Below are positions 1 to 10,790 of a stretch of 64,000 nt of DNA, in pieces (position 1 is the stretch's first letter; each line of letters starts with the position of its first letter). The notes under the pieces were generated by a model. That model saw only the letters and a list, made by a program, of their open reading frames with translations, ran no database searches and was not told where the DNA came from. The stretch comes from Tremella fuciformis (taxonomy: Eukaryota; Basidiomycota; Tremellomycetes; Tremellales; Tremellaceae). Location of the stretch: assembly GCA_032768795.1 (NCBI GenBank), contig CP136490.1, forward strand, positions 4,402,001 through 4,466,000. The letters run 5' to 3'. The translations under genes and the position numbers were made by a program.

Positions 1-3000
1 GCCTTGAGCGACTCTGGCCTTCCCATGCCCGCTTTGCCCTTGTTCCGAGACACGGCTTTGGCGCGACCGGCCGTCTGAAGGAGATCTTCGGGCGAGACGG
101 CCGCAAAGAGCTGCGACTCCATGATCGTCAACTGGCGCGCGAGCTCGAGCGTGTCAAAGTCGGTGATGGGGACTTTGAGCAAGTTGGCCGAACCGCCCGT
201 CGCCTTTTGCAACAAGTTGTGCAGCGACTTGGAAATGACAGGTGTGGGAGGGAGTCCACCTGTAGCTGGTCCAGACGAAATGTTGGTCCGCACTCTCAAG
301 CTGTCCACTGATGCCTTGACATCAAGGCTGTTGGGCGTTTTCGCGGCCGACATCGACTGGGTCTGGCGCTTCGAGATGCTGTCTAGCAGACGAGGAGCCA
401 TGCCAGGCAGAGTCCGCGTGACCTTCTCCCGGGCAAAGTCCATGAGAGGGTCGAGCACGACATTGTCCTCTTCCGGGCGCCAATTCGAGTCGAGCCACAC
501 TTTGAGAAAGTTGTACACCCGGATTCGAACGGGTACGACCTTCTTATCCTGCCAAAACGCCTTTTCGCGCTCGCCAAGTATGGTAGAAGCGGGCGGATGC
601 AGGTCGTACCGCTCTCTCATGGCCTCAAAGAGCTGAAGAGGAGTGGTGAACAGCCTGAAGGTGTAGAAGAATGTGGTGAAGAATGTCGGCTCGGCTGGGC
701 CATCGTGCGGCGTCATCTTCTCTACTAAAACTTTGAGCGACGCGCCAATGACGCTACCTTCCGAGTTGAACGTGATTTCGCGCGGGTCATAGTCGTGCGC
801 GACGACCCAGAATCGGACATCGGTATTGGCATTCGGCAGAGGGGCGGTCTGACTACGGGCAGTCGCGGGTCTGCGAGGCGTGTCATCCGACAAGGCCAGA
901 TCAGACAAAGTCGGCAGGAGCCCGTCCTTTGCGACCGATGGTGGCTGCGGCGTCTCGTCGACTGGCGTACGGGGCAAAGCGGCCAAATTGTCGCTCGAAG
1001 TGGTGTCGGTCGTTATGATGGACTGCAGAGTCCCCGCCGAAGTCCGCGAGATAGGCGTACGTGGTCCAAGATGGATATCATAGTCATTCGCTGTGTACTT
1101 GTCCAGATCGGCAGAGCGCGAAGGCGAGCGCCGTTGCGCGCGAGGTGGCACGGGTGAAGAGAGGGAGGTGGAGCGCGATCGGGTGTGCAGTTGGGGCGAG
1201 GGCGCATCGGTAAGACTACGACTGAGACCAGGACGGGTGGATGGCCCAGCATGCAGAGGCATCGCACTGGGCTGGAGGAACCTGCTGCCTATCGACGTCG
1301 ACGCAGCCGCAGCGCCCTGGTCGACATCGATGATCCCAGCCAGATCGGACTGACCAACAGCAGGAAAGCTGGATCCGGCCCGAACGGTCAGGTCCTCGCT
1401 GTCCTGGACGACTTCCTCGTCCTCGTCGTCCAGCTCGACAGGTGTGTGCTGGACCATCTGACCGTCCATCTGGAACTTGGCGCGCAAATGGCTGAGACTC
1501 GTGGCCTTGCGATGGAGGCCACTGAGGGTATGTACGCCCCTCGCACCGACCGGCTGAGGGCGGAGGACGATCGCGGCCGCCTGCATGGGCCTAGGGGAAT
1601 CGGTCGTGCTGCGCGCATCGGCGCGCGAGAGGGCGGAGAGCGACATGGCTTCGTCTTCGGGTAAACAGTTCTTGACGAGCCTGATGCAGTCTGTGCCCGC
1701 TCGAAGAGTGCCCGTCGCGCTCTGCAGCAGCCTGGACTTCTCCAAATCATACAGCTCCTCACCGGTCTCCTCGAAGGGGGCATTGGCGACGGCCTCGACA
1801 CCCTGTACGAGCCTTGAGGCAATGTCATAAAGGTTGTCCTTGGCGATCCGAAGCGTCTCCACCTCTCTCGGGCGGGCGAGGCGGATCCCAGGATTACGCC
1901 CCACAGCCTCGACAACCATGAGGAGACGGCGGACATTGTCGACTGTCTCTCTGGTCATTTCGATCAAATTGGCGTGCGAAGACGGGTGCGAGCTGATATG
2001 GTGCGAATGGATATGGCCAATGAAGGCTGCGATGATGGAGAGAAGGGCATCCTCGGCACTGCCAATGGCATCGAGAACATCGGCGACGCGGTCGAAGTCT
2101 CTCGAGTGGGCTGCATTCGACCATTGGGGCGGCGGCGTCGGGACCGGCGTTGTATCCTCCCAAGAAGAGTTCATGCCATGACCGTCAGATGACGCCAGGC
2201 TATTGGCATCGATACTGCCTTGCGCTCGTCGCATCGATCTCGAAGACATGGCAGACACTCGGCCGGACTGGAACGAAGGAGTGGCGGACATGGGCGTTGC
2301 GCTGGACGGAGTCCTCGGTCGTCCAGGTCCCGAACTAGACGCTGAGCCAGAGTTGGACGAGCTGGCCGAATCAAGTGGCGCAGTAGGTAGAGGCGGTCGA
2401 TCAGCCGGGTCTGACGCCTTTCGTCGGGCATCTCTAAGATCGCCAACACTCCGAGCACGATTTCGAAACGCTTCTCGTATTCTTGACTGGCCGGTCAGAT
2501 TTGGATCGTTGGCGGCTGCAGATGCCGAATGTCCTGAGGCGTCTGGAGCAGGCAGCATCTCATCACGCGTAAGGCTGGACCGGGGGATAGGCTCGATGCC
2601 GATATCCGCCGCGAGAACGAGGAACTTGCGGAGATAAGCCAGGACAGCGCGGGCAGAGCGCAACATGGCCTCGAGCTCTCTGCGATCTTCGGCCGAGCCA
2701 AAGGCGTCCTGCCGCTCGCTCGACTCGCGAGCGGTAGAGACGAGCTTGGAGAGTTCAACAAGGACGACCTTGCGCACCGCGCCGAGCGCGGGGTACGTCC
2801 TGAGTGTGGGCGAGTCGCGGTTGAGCGAGTCGAGCTGGAGGAGCGTGAGGCGGACCTCGGAGATGATGTAGCCCGTGGACGGCTGGAGGTGGGCGCGCTT
2901 GTTGGTGTGTATGCTCTCCTCGAGGAGGGCCAGCGTGCGCGCATTGGGCTCGAGCAGGGACCGGTAGGAGGGCGGAAGGAGGTGTCGCGAGGGGGACGAG

Positions 3001-3650
3001 GTGTTGGATGCCTGAGAGGCCTGGGAGGTGTGCGAGCGGTGAGACGTGTTGGACGTCTGGCGCGAGTGCACCGAGGCGCTCGACTCTGAGATGGCCGAGA
3101 CGGCGGACGCGTTGGTCGCTGCCGAGTCGCGCCTGTCCACCACGGGACTGGTCTGCAGAGTCAGCGCATCTTCCACGGCGCAGAGGCTCACCTCGGCGAT
3201 ATGCCGCGCATAGTTGGACGGGAACCAGCCTCTCCTGGGCCCCTGGCTCCTCCCATCCCCGGGCGTCCGCTCGCTGATCAGCTCCCCGTCCCACCAGCCC
3301 GTCTTGGCCTTGCGGTATACCCGAATGACCTCGCCCGCGCGGAAGCGGAGGTACGTGTGCCCATCGTCGGGCAGCGTAGAGGGCACGACGGCCGGGTCGA
3401 AATCGTGAATGGCCTGTACCAGTCCCAGGCCCAGCGGGGCCGGCGAGCCCGGTGTGGCGGGCGTAGCTGCAGCTGTAGCTGCAGATGCTGGCGGGCGCGC
3501 CTCGTGTGCCGAGCGCGGGTGGTGGCGATTATACGTCGACGGGCCGGCATCGGACGACGGCGAGGAGGGGTGAGAGGCGACAGGTGCCGAGTGCCCACGG
3601 TGGTGCTCGTACGCTGTCGCCGTGTATGCGTACGGCTGGTAGGCGGCCAT
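1..3650 (-). CDS. CDC25: Cdc25-type Ras guanine-nucleotide exchange factor (3' end outside the window)
   Basis: Membrane-associated activator that would load GTP on Ras and so drive cAMP/PKA signalling. The reading frame starts at the ATG at 3650 and stays open for about 1,216 codons to the window edge with no intron. Order of parts: low-complexity N-terminus; SH3 domain at about residues 72-150 (core YLRFRAGEVIRVYRK, GWWDGELI, GWFPSNYARHI); long Ser-rich region; a helical region around residues 250-620; RasGEF N-terminal module at about 957-1070 (EGSVIGASLKVLVEKMT, TFFTTFFYTFRLF); and the start of the catalytic CDC25 domain at about 1163 (DFDTLELARQLTIMES). The SH3 plus RasGEF_N plus CDC25 order is that of fungal Cdc25 proteins. 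The rest of the catalytic domain lies beyond position 1. The lack of introns over 3.6 kb contrasts with its neighbours. Confidence 0.92.
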   Translation of the reverse strand, partial: MAAYQPYAYTATAYEHHRGHSAPVASHPSSPSSDAGPSTYNRHHPRSAHEARPPASAATAAATPATPGSPAPLGLGLVQAIHDFDPAVVPSTLPDDGHTYLRFRAGEVIRVYRKAKTGWWDGELISERTPGDGRSQGPRRGWFPSNYARHIAEVSLCAVEDALTLQTSPVVDRRDSAATNASAVSAISESSASVHSRQTSNTSHRSHTSQASQASNTSSPSRHLLPPSYRSLLEPNARTLALLEESIHTNKRAHLQPSTGYIISEVRLTLLQLDSLNRDSPTLRTYPALGAVRKVVLVELSKLVSTARESSERQDAFGSAEDRRELEAMLRSARAVLAYLRKFLVLAADIGIEPIPRSSLTRDEMLPAPDASGHSASAAANDPNLTGQSRIREAFRNRARSVGDLRDARRKASDPADRPPLPTAPLDSASSSNSGSASSSGPGRPRTPSSATPMSATPSFQSGRVSAMSSRSMRRAQGSIDANSLASSDGHGMNSSWEDTTPVPTPPPQWSNAAHSRDFDRVADVLDAIGSAEDALLSIIAAFIGHIHSHHISSHPSSHANLIEMTRETVDNVRRLLMVVEAVGRNPGIRLARPREVETLRIAKDNLYDIASRLVQGVEAVANAPFEETGEELYDLEKSRLLQSATGTLRAGTDCIRLVKNCLPEDEAMSLSALSRADARSTTDSPRPMQAAAIVLRPQPVGARGVHTLSGLHRKATSLSHLRAKFQMDGQMVQHTPVELDDEDEEVVQDSEDLTVRAGSSFPAVGQSDLAGIIDVDQGAAAASTSIGSRFLQPSAMPLHAGPSTRPGLSRSLTDAPSPQLHTRSRSTSLSSPVPPRAQRRSPSRSADLDKYTANDYDIHLGPRTPISRTSAGTLQSIITTDTTSSDNLAALPRTPVDETPQPPSVAKDGLLPTLSDLALSDDTPRRPATARSQTAPLPNANTDVRFWVVAHDYDPREITFNSEGSVIGASLKVLVEKMTPHDGPAEPTFFTTFFYTFRLFTTPLQLFEAMRERYDLHPPASTILGEREKAFWQDKKVVPVRIRVYNFLKVWLDSNWRPEEDNVVLDPLMDFAREKVTRTLPGMAPRLLDSISKRQTQSMSAAKTPNSLDVKASVDSLRVRTNISSGPATGGLPPTPVISKSLHNLLQKATGGSANLLKVPITDFDTLELARQLTIMESQLFAAVSPEDLLQTAGRAKAVSRNKGKAGMGRPESLK

Positions 3651-4488
3651 GGTGTGAGGGGGCGGGGTCACTTATGGGCGGGCGGGTGTTGGAGAGACAT
3701 CGACATCGACATGGTGTGCTGCGCGAGTGGAGGGGAAGGGGTGTATGGACAGAGGTGTATGGGCAGTGACAGCGACCGTACTTTTTGGGCGTAGTGACCG
3801 TGATCGTCGCCCGTCGTGAACCCCGTCGTCAGCGGGCAGCGGGAGGAATGATCAATGATCGTGACCGAGCAGCTGCAGCTCTGAACTTTCCAGACGCTCC
3901 GTTGCCCGGAAGTGCTGTGCTCAAAGTCGTCCAGAGACACAGGCACCGCGACGCGTCGTGCAGCTCGGTCGCTGTCGTCGCAGGGCGCGCGATGGCAAGG
4001 CGAGGGGGAGTGACTGTGTATGCGTATGGAAAAGCGAGCCGCGTGAGGTTGAGCGATTTGGCGGGTTGAATGATTATCCTCTTTGTGTATTGTGAGCGGA
4101 CCGTGCTTGTGCACGGAATCGTCTTTCTTTCTTGCGCTGCCTTGGCCTTGTATCCGATGGGACCTATCTCTTGGACGCCTGCCTCCACGATGACCTCGAC
4201 GTCGCTCACCCGACCTCTGATGTGATCAATGGCAATAAGAGGAATTCAACTTGGTAGGCGATGACGGCGACCCCGGTCAAAAGTGTCCGTCGCGTCCGTC
4301 TGGTCCGAGAATCAGAGGGTTCGATCCGATCACGGCAAGTGAGGTTGATTTCGCAGAGTTTGGCACCGTGCCTGATACCCCGATATCCCATAACTCATAA
4401 CTCATGATACTCAGTAATGCCAAAAAAGAGTGGGGTCTATGACAGTGCCGAATGATTGCCTATGTACTACACTATGAACGAAAAGACT
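3651..4488. other. Intergenic region: promoter/leader of the CDC25 gene and 3' flank of the Zn2Cys6 gene
   Basis: No convincing coding sequence. Both neighbours are on the minus strand, so the part next to 3651 should hold the promoter and leader of the exchange factor, and the part next to 4488 the 3'UTR of the regulator. Short open frames on both strands have no recognisable protein character. Confidence 0.5.
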
Positions 4489-7400
4489 CTATACATTGAA
4501 TGCAAAGTCGGAAGGGTTGAACGTCAAGTCTGGTCCGAGGAATTGGGCGATCACGTCCGGGTCAAACGAAAAGCTCGACGCGTCCCAGCCGCCCCCGCCG
4601 GTCCACCCGGCGTCCTTTGTGAAGCCCATATCGCCGGTGAGAGAACCTGTCCCCGTGCCCGGTGAGGTCCCAGGGGTGACCTGGCCGATGCTGGCAGGGA
4701 GGTTGGATGACCCTGCGGTGGACGAACCCGGTGTGCGCGAAGAGGCGCCAGCAGAAGGGGTTGCTGACGACCTGTGCTGCTCATTAGGAATGTAGTTGAT
4801 GTCGAAGATCTGCTTGTTGTCCATCATGCGGAAGTGATCCTCGGGAAGCGATCCGAGCACGTCACGTTCCGCCAAAGCTTCGTTCACCATGTCGAGGTGT
4901 CGAAGACCGAGCGGGTATCGCTCTCCATATTGCTGAATAGACATCCTGCTGGTGAGATCAATCCGGTGACCAGGTCAATGAGACCCACCTGAAGACATCC
5001 ACCTCGGATCGGAAGACGGTTGCAGAAACGCTATCGCCACTGCTGACGGCCGCATCCATGAACCTCATCAAAGCGCGGCAGCAGACAAACCAGTGATACG
5101 AGCATGTGGCAGGGAGCAGAGTGACTGTCTCGGTCAGCTCAGTGTCCATGTCAATTGCAGACCAGCTCACTATCGTATGACGTGGCGGTCACTTGAACGT
5201 CAGCTTGAGTGATGGGCCGAGTTAGTCCGGACTCACAATCGTAGATGAGCGACAGCATTGCCCGAATGGCAGACAGCGAAAGTCTGCCCAATTCCTGAGT
5301 CCACGTCTCTTTGGTAATCAGAGGCTCGCCGAGGACAATGACGGCACTGAAGATCAGTCACGATCCGCTAAATGTCGACGTCACATACCCATGAAGCGTG
5401 CAGACGGTAGCGAACAGATCTGGATCCAGCTTCTCGGCTTGAGTTGGGCGGCGCATATGGGCCGGAAGGCTCATCCGGAATGCATTGAGCTTGGACAGCA
5501 GTATGCGAACGGTGGGATCTGTGGCGTATTTTCTGAATGTAAGTGCTAGTGCAGCGATCAATCCAGGCGAACTGACACAAGGGTGTGACTTCCACGGCCA
5601 TATGAGCGGAAGAAAGTACCGATATCGATGTACAGCTTGACGGCCTTGATAAACAGGCAGAAGCTCTACATATATGAGCTCTCAGTTCAAGTGCCGTAGT
5701 TCAAACTCACGTCAAGATGACGAGGCGGATCTACAATGGTCAGTGAATCATCCTGCACGAGGTAAACAGGACGCACGATGGGAATACAAGTCTGCAGACC
5801 TGCCACGAGTCAGTAAGTCGGTCGACAGACAATGATGGATGGCTCACTGTAAGGTCTGCACGCCGTCCAGCTCGCCTATACCACGATCATAGTTGTCTTG
5901 CAGGACCGGAAGCTCGACGGTGATTTCAGAGTCGTTGAGGCACTGCAGTGAGCAACGACCTCGCCAAAATCAAGTGCTTACAGTCGCCCAGTTCGTCGAG
6001 CAGACTGCACAGGACTCGAAGACATACGTCATCCTAGGGCGTGAGCGAGTCTCGGCAGCCCGGTGCGATCTTACGTACCACCAGGTTCGATCCCGCTCTG
6101 CCTGCTCCAAAGCATTCGCAGCAGGTGCGACGATGATCTTGCCGAATTGCTGTAAAGAGTCCGGCGGATTTTCTGCTGTCAGGCTGACTCTTGTGTGGTA
6201 CGTGCGCTGCAGACTCACTGGGCGACTCATTGAGCAGCATTGGTATTGCCATACGGACGGAACCACCCGCCAGCATCCACAGATCAACCCACCTTGCGGT
6301 CAGCTGCCAAGTCGCGCGCTAGACATAAAACGCACCAAGCATTGAACGAATCGACAGCCGACACGATCAGATGAGCCTGCAAGCTCTGTAGGAACTTTTC
6401 GCCGCGATCAAAGTGATGAGTGATGCTCTCGTGCGCTTTCCGTCTGTGCCAGAGCTGGAAGCGAGCTCGAGGGTCTCCCTCTTCCGTACTCTTTGCCGAG
6501 TTCCAATGTATCGTGCCCGTTCGAAGGTATCTGGAAATGGATTCCGGTGCTTGCTCGTGTATGGGGTGGACGATCGCATCGGAAGGTGCGCCAGTGGGGA
6601 AGTACGCCCTCGATGCGAGCATGTCGATAGGGATATGGAATGAGGTGACCGCGATGATGGCGTGGAGGAGACCAAGGTTCTAACATGTCAGACTCGTTCA
6701 GCCACGTGCAAAGATACTGACAGGAAAGTGAGGATGAGACGGTGGTAGTTGCAAGGAAGGCATGAACGTTGCCTTGTGGATCATTTTTGGCAGGGTCGGT
6801 ATCCTGTCGAAGAACGTGTTGACCATGTGCTGACCGTCAGCTCCATACAGCGCATGGTGCTAAAGGCGAACCTCGACGACCGATAGCATAGGCAACGACG
6901 GGGGCCAGCTGCGCGATCAGCTTCTTTACTCCTGCATGGCGAGCCACGTGAGACTCACTCGGGCCAGATCATCTCGAACGGACTGGCACCCAAAGAGTCA
7001 GGCTCGGGCTTGGTTGCGTGCACGCCTCCTGGCTCGATACCAAAGAATCCCTCCATCGTATTGACATTCTTGATCGGAGGAGCGGGGTCGACGCCTGAGA
7101 GGAAGTCGATCGAAGAGACCTGCGGGGCCTTGACGGTCTCGATCTGGGGAAACGAAGCCATGTGCCGTCCTGCGCCTGCAAACGCCACTGGAGCTTGCCC
7201 ATACATGGTAGAATGTACCCCAGGCCACTGGGACATGGCATATTGGGACGAAGAAGCTGGTTTGGAGGTGGACGCTGTCGCCTGCTGCAGCTTGATCGTT
7301 TGCTCGAATTCCGCTGGCCACGTCAGCAGCTGCCAGAACCCCGAGGGCCTCTCGCGCACCAATCTTGCGCTCCAGCTCCTCAATCTTGGATTTCTTGGCT

Positions 7401-7804
7401 GTGCCCTCTCCGACGTCCGAGTCATTGCTGTCTCCACGCTGTCGCTCTTCTGTCTCTCGCCGCTTTTTCGTCCTCACCGAGACCTCTTTGACCTCGTCCC
7501 AGGTACATGCCTCTTTCTCGGTTCCTAATATAGCCGCACCTCGTACTCTTGGCTTTGCGCAATTCGTGCATACGGGGCGGACGGCATCGCATTTCTAGAC
7601 GTGAGCTCACTGCATCGTTCATGCACCATGCATAGCGTCGCGTCGGATAGAACACGGGGGCAACTAACCAGCTTGCGCTTCCTGTGGTATTTGTCAGAAT
7701 CTTTGACACATCAACGGGGTTGCACAGGGAAGGACTGACCGGCACTGATGGCAGGCAGAGTTCCGGGCCAGAGGCTTCTGCCCCTCGAGCAGTTCCTCTG
7801 ACAT
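4489..7804 (-). CDS. Zn2Cys6 fungal transcription factor with fungal-specific regulatory domain, many introns
   Basis: DNA-binding regulator of unknown target. The ATG at 7804 opens a spliced N-terminus with the binuclear cluster: ACHQC, then RKRKLKC after a spliced junction, then CTNC and EACTW. The last loop is longer than the usual six residues, as is common in Tremellomycetes. A basic stretch and a short coiled coil (KSKIEELERKI) follow, as in Gal4-type dimerisation. The middle part shows the fungal-specific domain: MVNTFFDRIPTLPKMIHKATF and NLGLLHAIIAVTSFHIP. Downstream, exons of about 50-250 nt alternate with short introns. The last exon (4489-4944) ends in a Gly/Ser-rich, acidic-hydrophobic tail (FDPDVIAQFLGPDLTFNPSDF) that could be an activation segment. 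Exact exon borders between 4945 and 6955 were not all resolved. It is divergent from HSP90. Confidence 0.85.
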
Positions 7805-8114
7805 GGGCCGATTCTCCTATGGATTGAAACGACAGAGGAACAGATGCTTGGGCGACACAATGTACAACAGGGAGATGGGTGTGAGTCGATTCTGAAGGAG
7901 GGTGTAGGCTCCCTCGCCGCCGGAAAGATGAGGTGTGCATCACCCTTCCACGACCGAGGTTCGTAACTCGGCCATCTTACTCGATTATCTCGGCCATGCG
8001 GATCCGACGGACAAAGCTGGTCCACGAAGTGTCGTAAGCGTGATAGATTTGGCACCGCACCTCCCAAGTAACCCACGTGTAGCCCAATCATGGACCTCCA
8101 CTTGGGCAGTGGAG

Positions 8115-8127
8115 GAACATTCTGGAT
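8115..8127 (+). promoter_or_regulatory. Heat-shock element upstream of HSP90
   Basis: Sequence GAACATTCTGGAT reads as GAA-nn-TTC-nn-GAt, three alternating 5-bp Hsf1 units of which the third is imperfect. It lies about 250 bp before the HSP90 start codon, a normal place for an Hsf1 site. Confidence 0.6.
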
Positions 8128-8284
8128 CTCTGTGGTTCTCTCTGTGCGACACGAGGAAACGGGATATCCCTCAACGTCCACCTATTTCTTCTCACCATCT
8201 CTCTCCTTTTCAAAGTCATCAGACACATCTCTCGCATCGTCAATAGCATCGCTCCATTCTCATCCACCCACACTTAACGCACAC

Positions 8285-8361
8285 GTGAGTACAACCTTTC
8301 TTGTTCATTCGCGCTGGTCATCCTTTGATCCAGAGACTCAGAGCTGACCTCTTCCCGACAG
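8285..8361 (+). other. Predicted 5'UTR intron of HSP90
   Basis: A GTGAGT donor at 8285 and a CCCGACAG acceptor ending at 8361 define a 77-nt intron that ends 16 nt before the start codon. The prediction is from splice signals only. Confidence 0.55.
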
Positions 8362-8377
8362 ACATCCGCAATTCAAA

Positions 8378-10603
8378 ATGTCTACCGAGACATTCGGCTT
8401 CCAGGCCGAGATCTCTCAGCTTCTCGACCTCATCATCAACACCTTCTACTCCAACAAGGAGATCTTCCTGCGTGAACTCATCTCCAACTGTTCCGATGCC
8501 CTCGACAAAATCCGCTACCAGGCCCTCACCGACCCTTCACAACTCGAGACAGAGAAGGACCTCTACATCCGCATCACCCCCAACAAGGAGGAGGGCACCC
8601 TCACCATCCGCGACACCGGTATCGGTATGACCAAGGCCGACTTGGTCAACAACCTCGGTACCATCGCAAAGTCCGGAACAAAAGCCTTCATGGAGGCTCT
8701 CTCCTCCGGAGCTGACATTTCCATGATCGGTGAGTCGCCCACACAGGTCGCGTGTAAAGGAGGCTGACAGCACCAGGTCAGTTCGGTGTCGGTTTCTACT
8801 CGTCGTACCTTGTCGCCGAGCGTGTACAGGTCACCACCAAGCACAACGACGATGAGCAGTACATCTGGGAGTCTGCCGCTGGCGGCACCTTCACCATCAC
8901 TGAGGACACCGAGGGCCCTAGACTCGGCCGTGGTACCTCGATGAAGCTCTTCATCAAGGAAGACCTCAAGGAGTACCTCGAGGAGAAGCGCATCAAGGAG
9001 ATTGTGAAGAAGCACGTGAGCACGCCTCATTGTAGTTGACGAGTACGAGCTGACCCTCTAGTCCGAGTTCATCTCGTACCCCATCCAGCTCGTCGTCACC
9101 AAGGAGACCGAGAAGGAGGTCGAGGACGAGGAGGAGGAGGTCAAGGAGGGCGAGTCCAAGATTGAGGAGGTAGAAGACGAGGACTCGGCCAAGAAGACAA
9201 AGAAGACCAAGAAGGTCAAGGAGACCACTACCGAGAACGAGGAGCTCAACAAGCAAAAACCCATCTGGACCCGGTGAGTGACGACGAAGGTAATTGAGGC
9301 TGTACTGACTAGCAGTAACCCCTCAGACGTGACCGCCGACGAGTACGGATCGTTCTACAAGTCGATCTCCAACGACTGGGAGGACCACCTTGCCGTGAAG
9401 CACTTCTCGGTTGAAGGTCAGCTCGAGTTCAAGGCCATGCTCTACATCCCGAAGCGGGCACCGTTCGACCTCTTCGAAACCAAGAAGAAGCGCCACAACA
9501 TCAAGCTCTACGTCCGACGTGTCTTCATCACCGAAGACAACGAGGAGCTCATGCCCGAATACCTCAACTTCGTCGTTGGTGTCGTCGACTCCGAGGACCT
9601 CCCGCTCAACATCTCCCGTGAAACCCTCCAACAGAACAAGATCTTGAAGGTCATCCGCAAGAACTTGGTTAAGAAGACTCTTGAGCTCATTTCCGAAATC
9701 GCCGAGGACAAGGAGAACTTCGACAAGTTCTACACTGCCTTCTCGAAGAACTTGAAGCTTGGTATCCACGAGGACTCCAACAACCGATCGAAGATTGCCG
9801 AGTTCCTGCGCTTCCACTCGACCAAGTCTGTCGACGAGATGACCTCGTTCAAGGACTACATCACCCGCATGCCCGAGGTCCAGAAGTCGATCTACTACCT
9901 CACTGGCGAGTCACTCGAGGCCGTCAAGGACTCTCCCTTCCTCGAGGTGCTCAAGAAGAAGGGCTTCGAGGTCCTTCTCCTCGTCGACCCCATCGACGAG
10001 TACGCTGTCACCCAGCTCAAGGAGTTCGACGGCAAGAAGCTCGTCTGTGTGTCCAAGGAGGGTCTCGAGCTCGAGGAGACTCCCGAGGAGAAGGAGGCGC
10101 GTGAGAAGGACGTCAAGGAGTTCGAGGGTCTCTGCTCGGCCATCAAGGAGAACCTCGGCGACAAGGTCGAGAAGGTGATCGTCTCGAACCGTATCACCGA
10201 CTCGCCCTGCGTCCTCGTCACTGGCCAGTTCGGCTGGTCGTCCAACATGGAGCGCATCATGAAGGCCCAGGCCCTTCGCGACTCGTCAATGTCTTCGTAC
10301 ATGGCTTCGAAGAAGACCATGGAGCTCAACCCCCAGCACCCGATCATCAAGGAGCTCAAGAGCCGTGTGGCCGAGGACAAGTCCGACAAGACCGTTCGCG
10401 ACCTCACCTACCTCCTCTTCGAGACCGCCCTTCTCACCTCGGGCTTCACCCTCTCTTCCCCGCAGGACTTTGCATCGCGCATCAACCGCATGATCGCCCT
10501 TGGTCTCAGCATCGACTCGGAGCCGGAACCCGCCGCTGCCGAGGCCACCGAGGCCGCCGCACCGGCCGAAGAGGTCGGCGGCTCGATGGAGGAGGTCGAC
10601 TAG
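8378..10603 (+). CDS. HSP90: Cytosolic Hsp90 chaperone
   Basis: ATP-dependent dimeric chaperone for kinases, receptors and calcineurin. Four coding exons: 8378-8729, 8777-9015, 9062-9273 and 9316-10603, giving 696 residues, the usual cytosolic length. The start [20 protein letters not shown], the ATPase motifs [18 protein letters not shown] and [13 protein letters not shown] (split by intron 1), the acidic/lysine-rich charged linker in exon 3, the middle-domain block [13 protein letters not shown] and the C-terminal MEEVD that binds TPR co-chaperones are all present. Codon use is strongly biased to C-ending codons, consistent with high expression. The three coding introns are 47, 46 and 42 nt. 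Heat-shock control is suggested by the upstream element. Confidence 0.98.
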
Positions 10604-10790
10604 GCGCACAGCGCAGGCGAGAAGGAGCAGTCGTCGGGCGCGGCGACTTGTGCATATATATGATGTAGATTAGTAGTCTGGGTGAAGAGATCAGCACGAA
10701 GCAGCATTAATGATGCTAGGTTCTCATGCATTGTGATTCCCGTCAAAACCAAAAATGCGTACAACAGATGGCTGATGCGATGGTGTCTAA

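Larger units (their letters stand above)
7805..8377. promoter_or_regulatory. Divergent promoter between the Zn2Cys6 gene and HSP90
   Basis: No gene is seen here. The 573-bp gap lies between two divergent start codons and must hold both promoters. It contains a CCAAT pentamer at 8084-8088, a heat-shock element at 8115-8127 and an HSP90 5'UTR intron at 8285-8361. Confidence 0.65.

Noticed and set aside
121..636. Plus-strand 171-codon open frame
   Set aside because: Lies antisense to the continuous Cdc25 reading frame and has no protein-like pattern.
9323..9817. Minus-strand open frames under HSP90
   Set aside because: Antisense shadows produced by the strong codon bias of HSP90.
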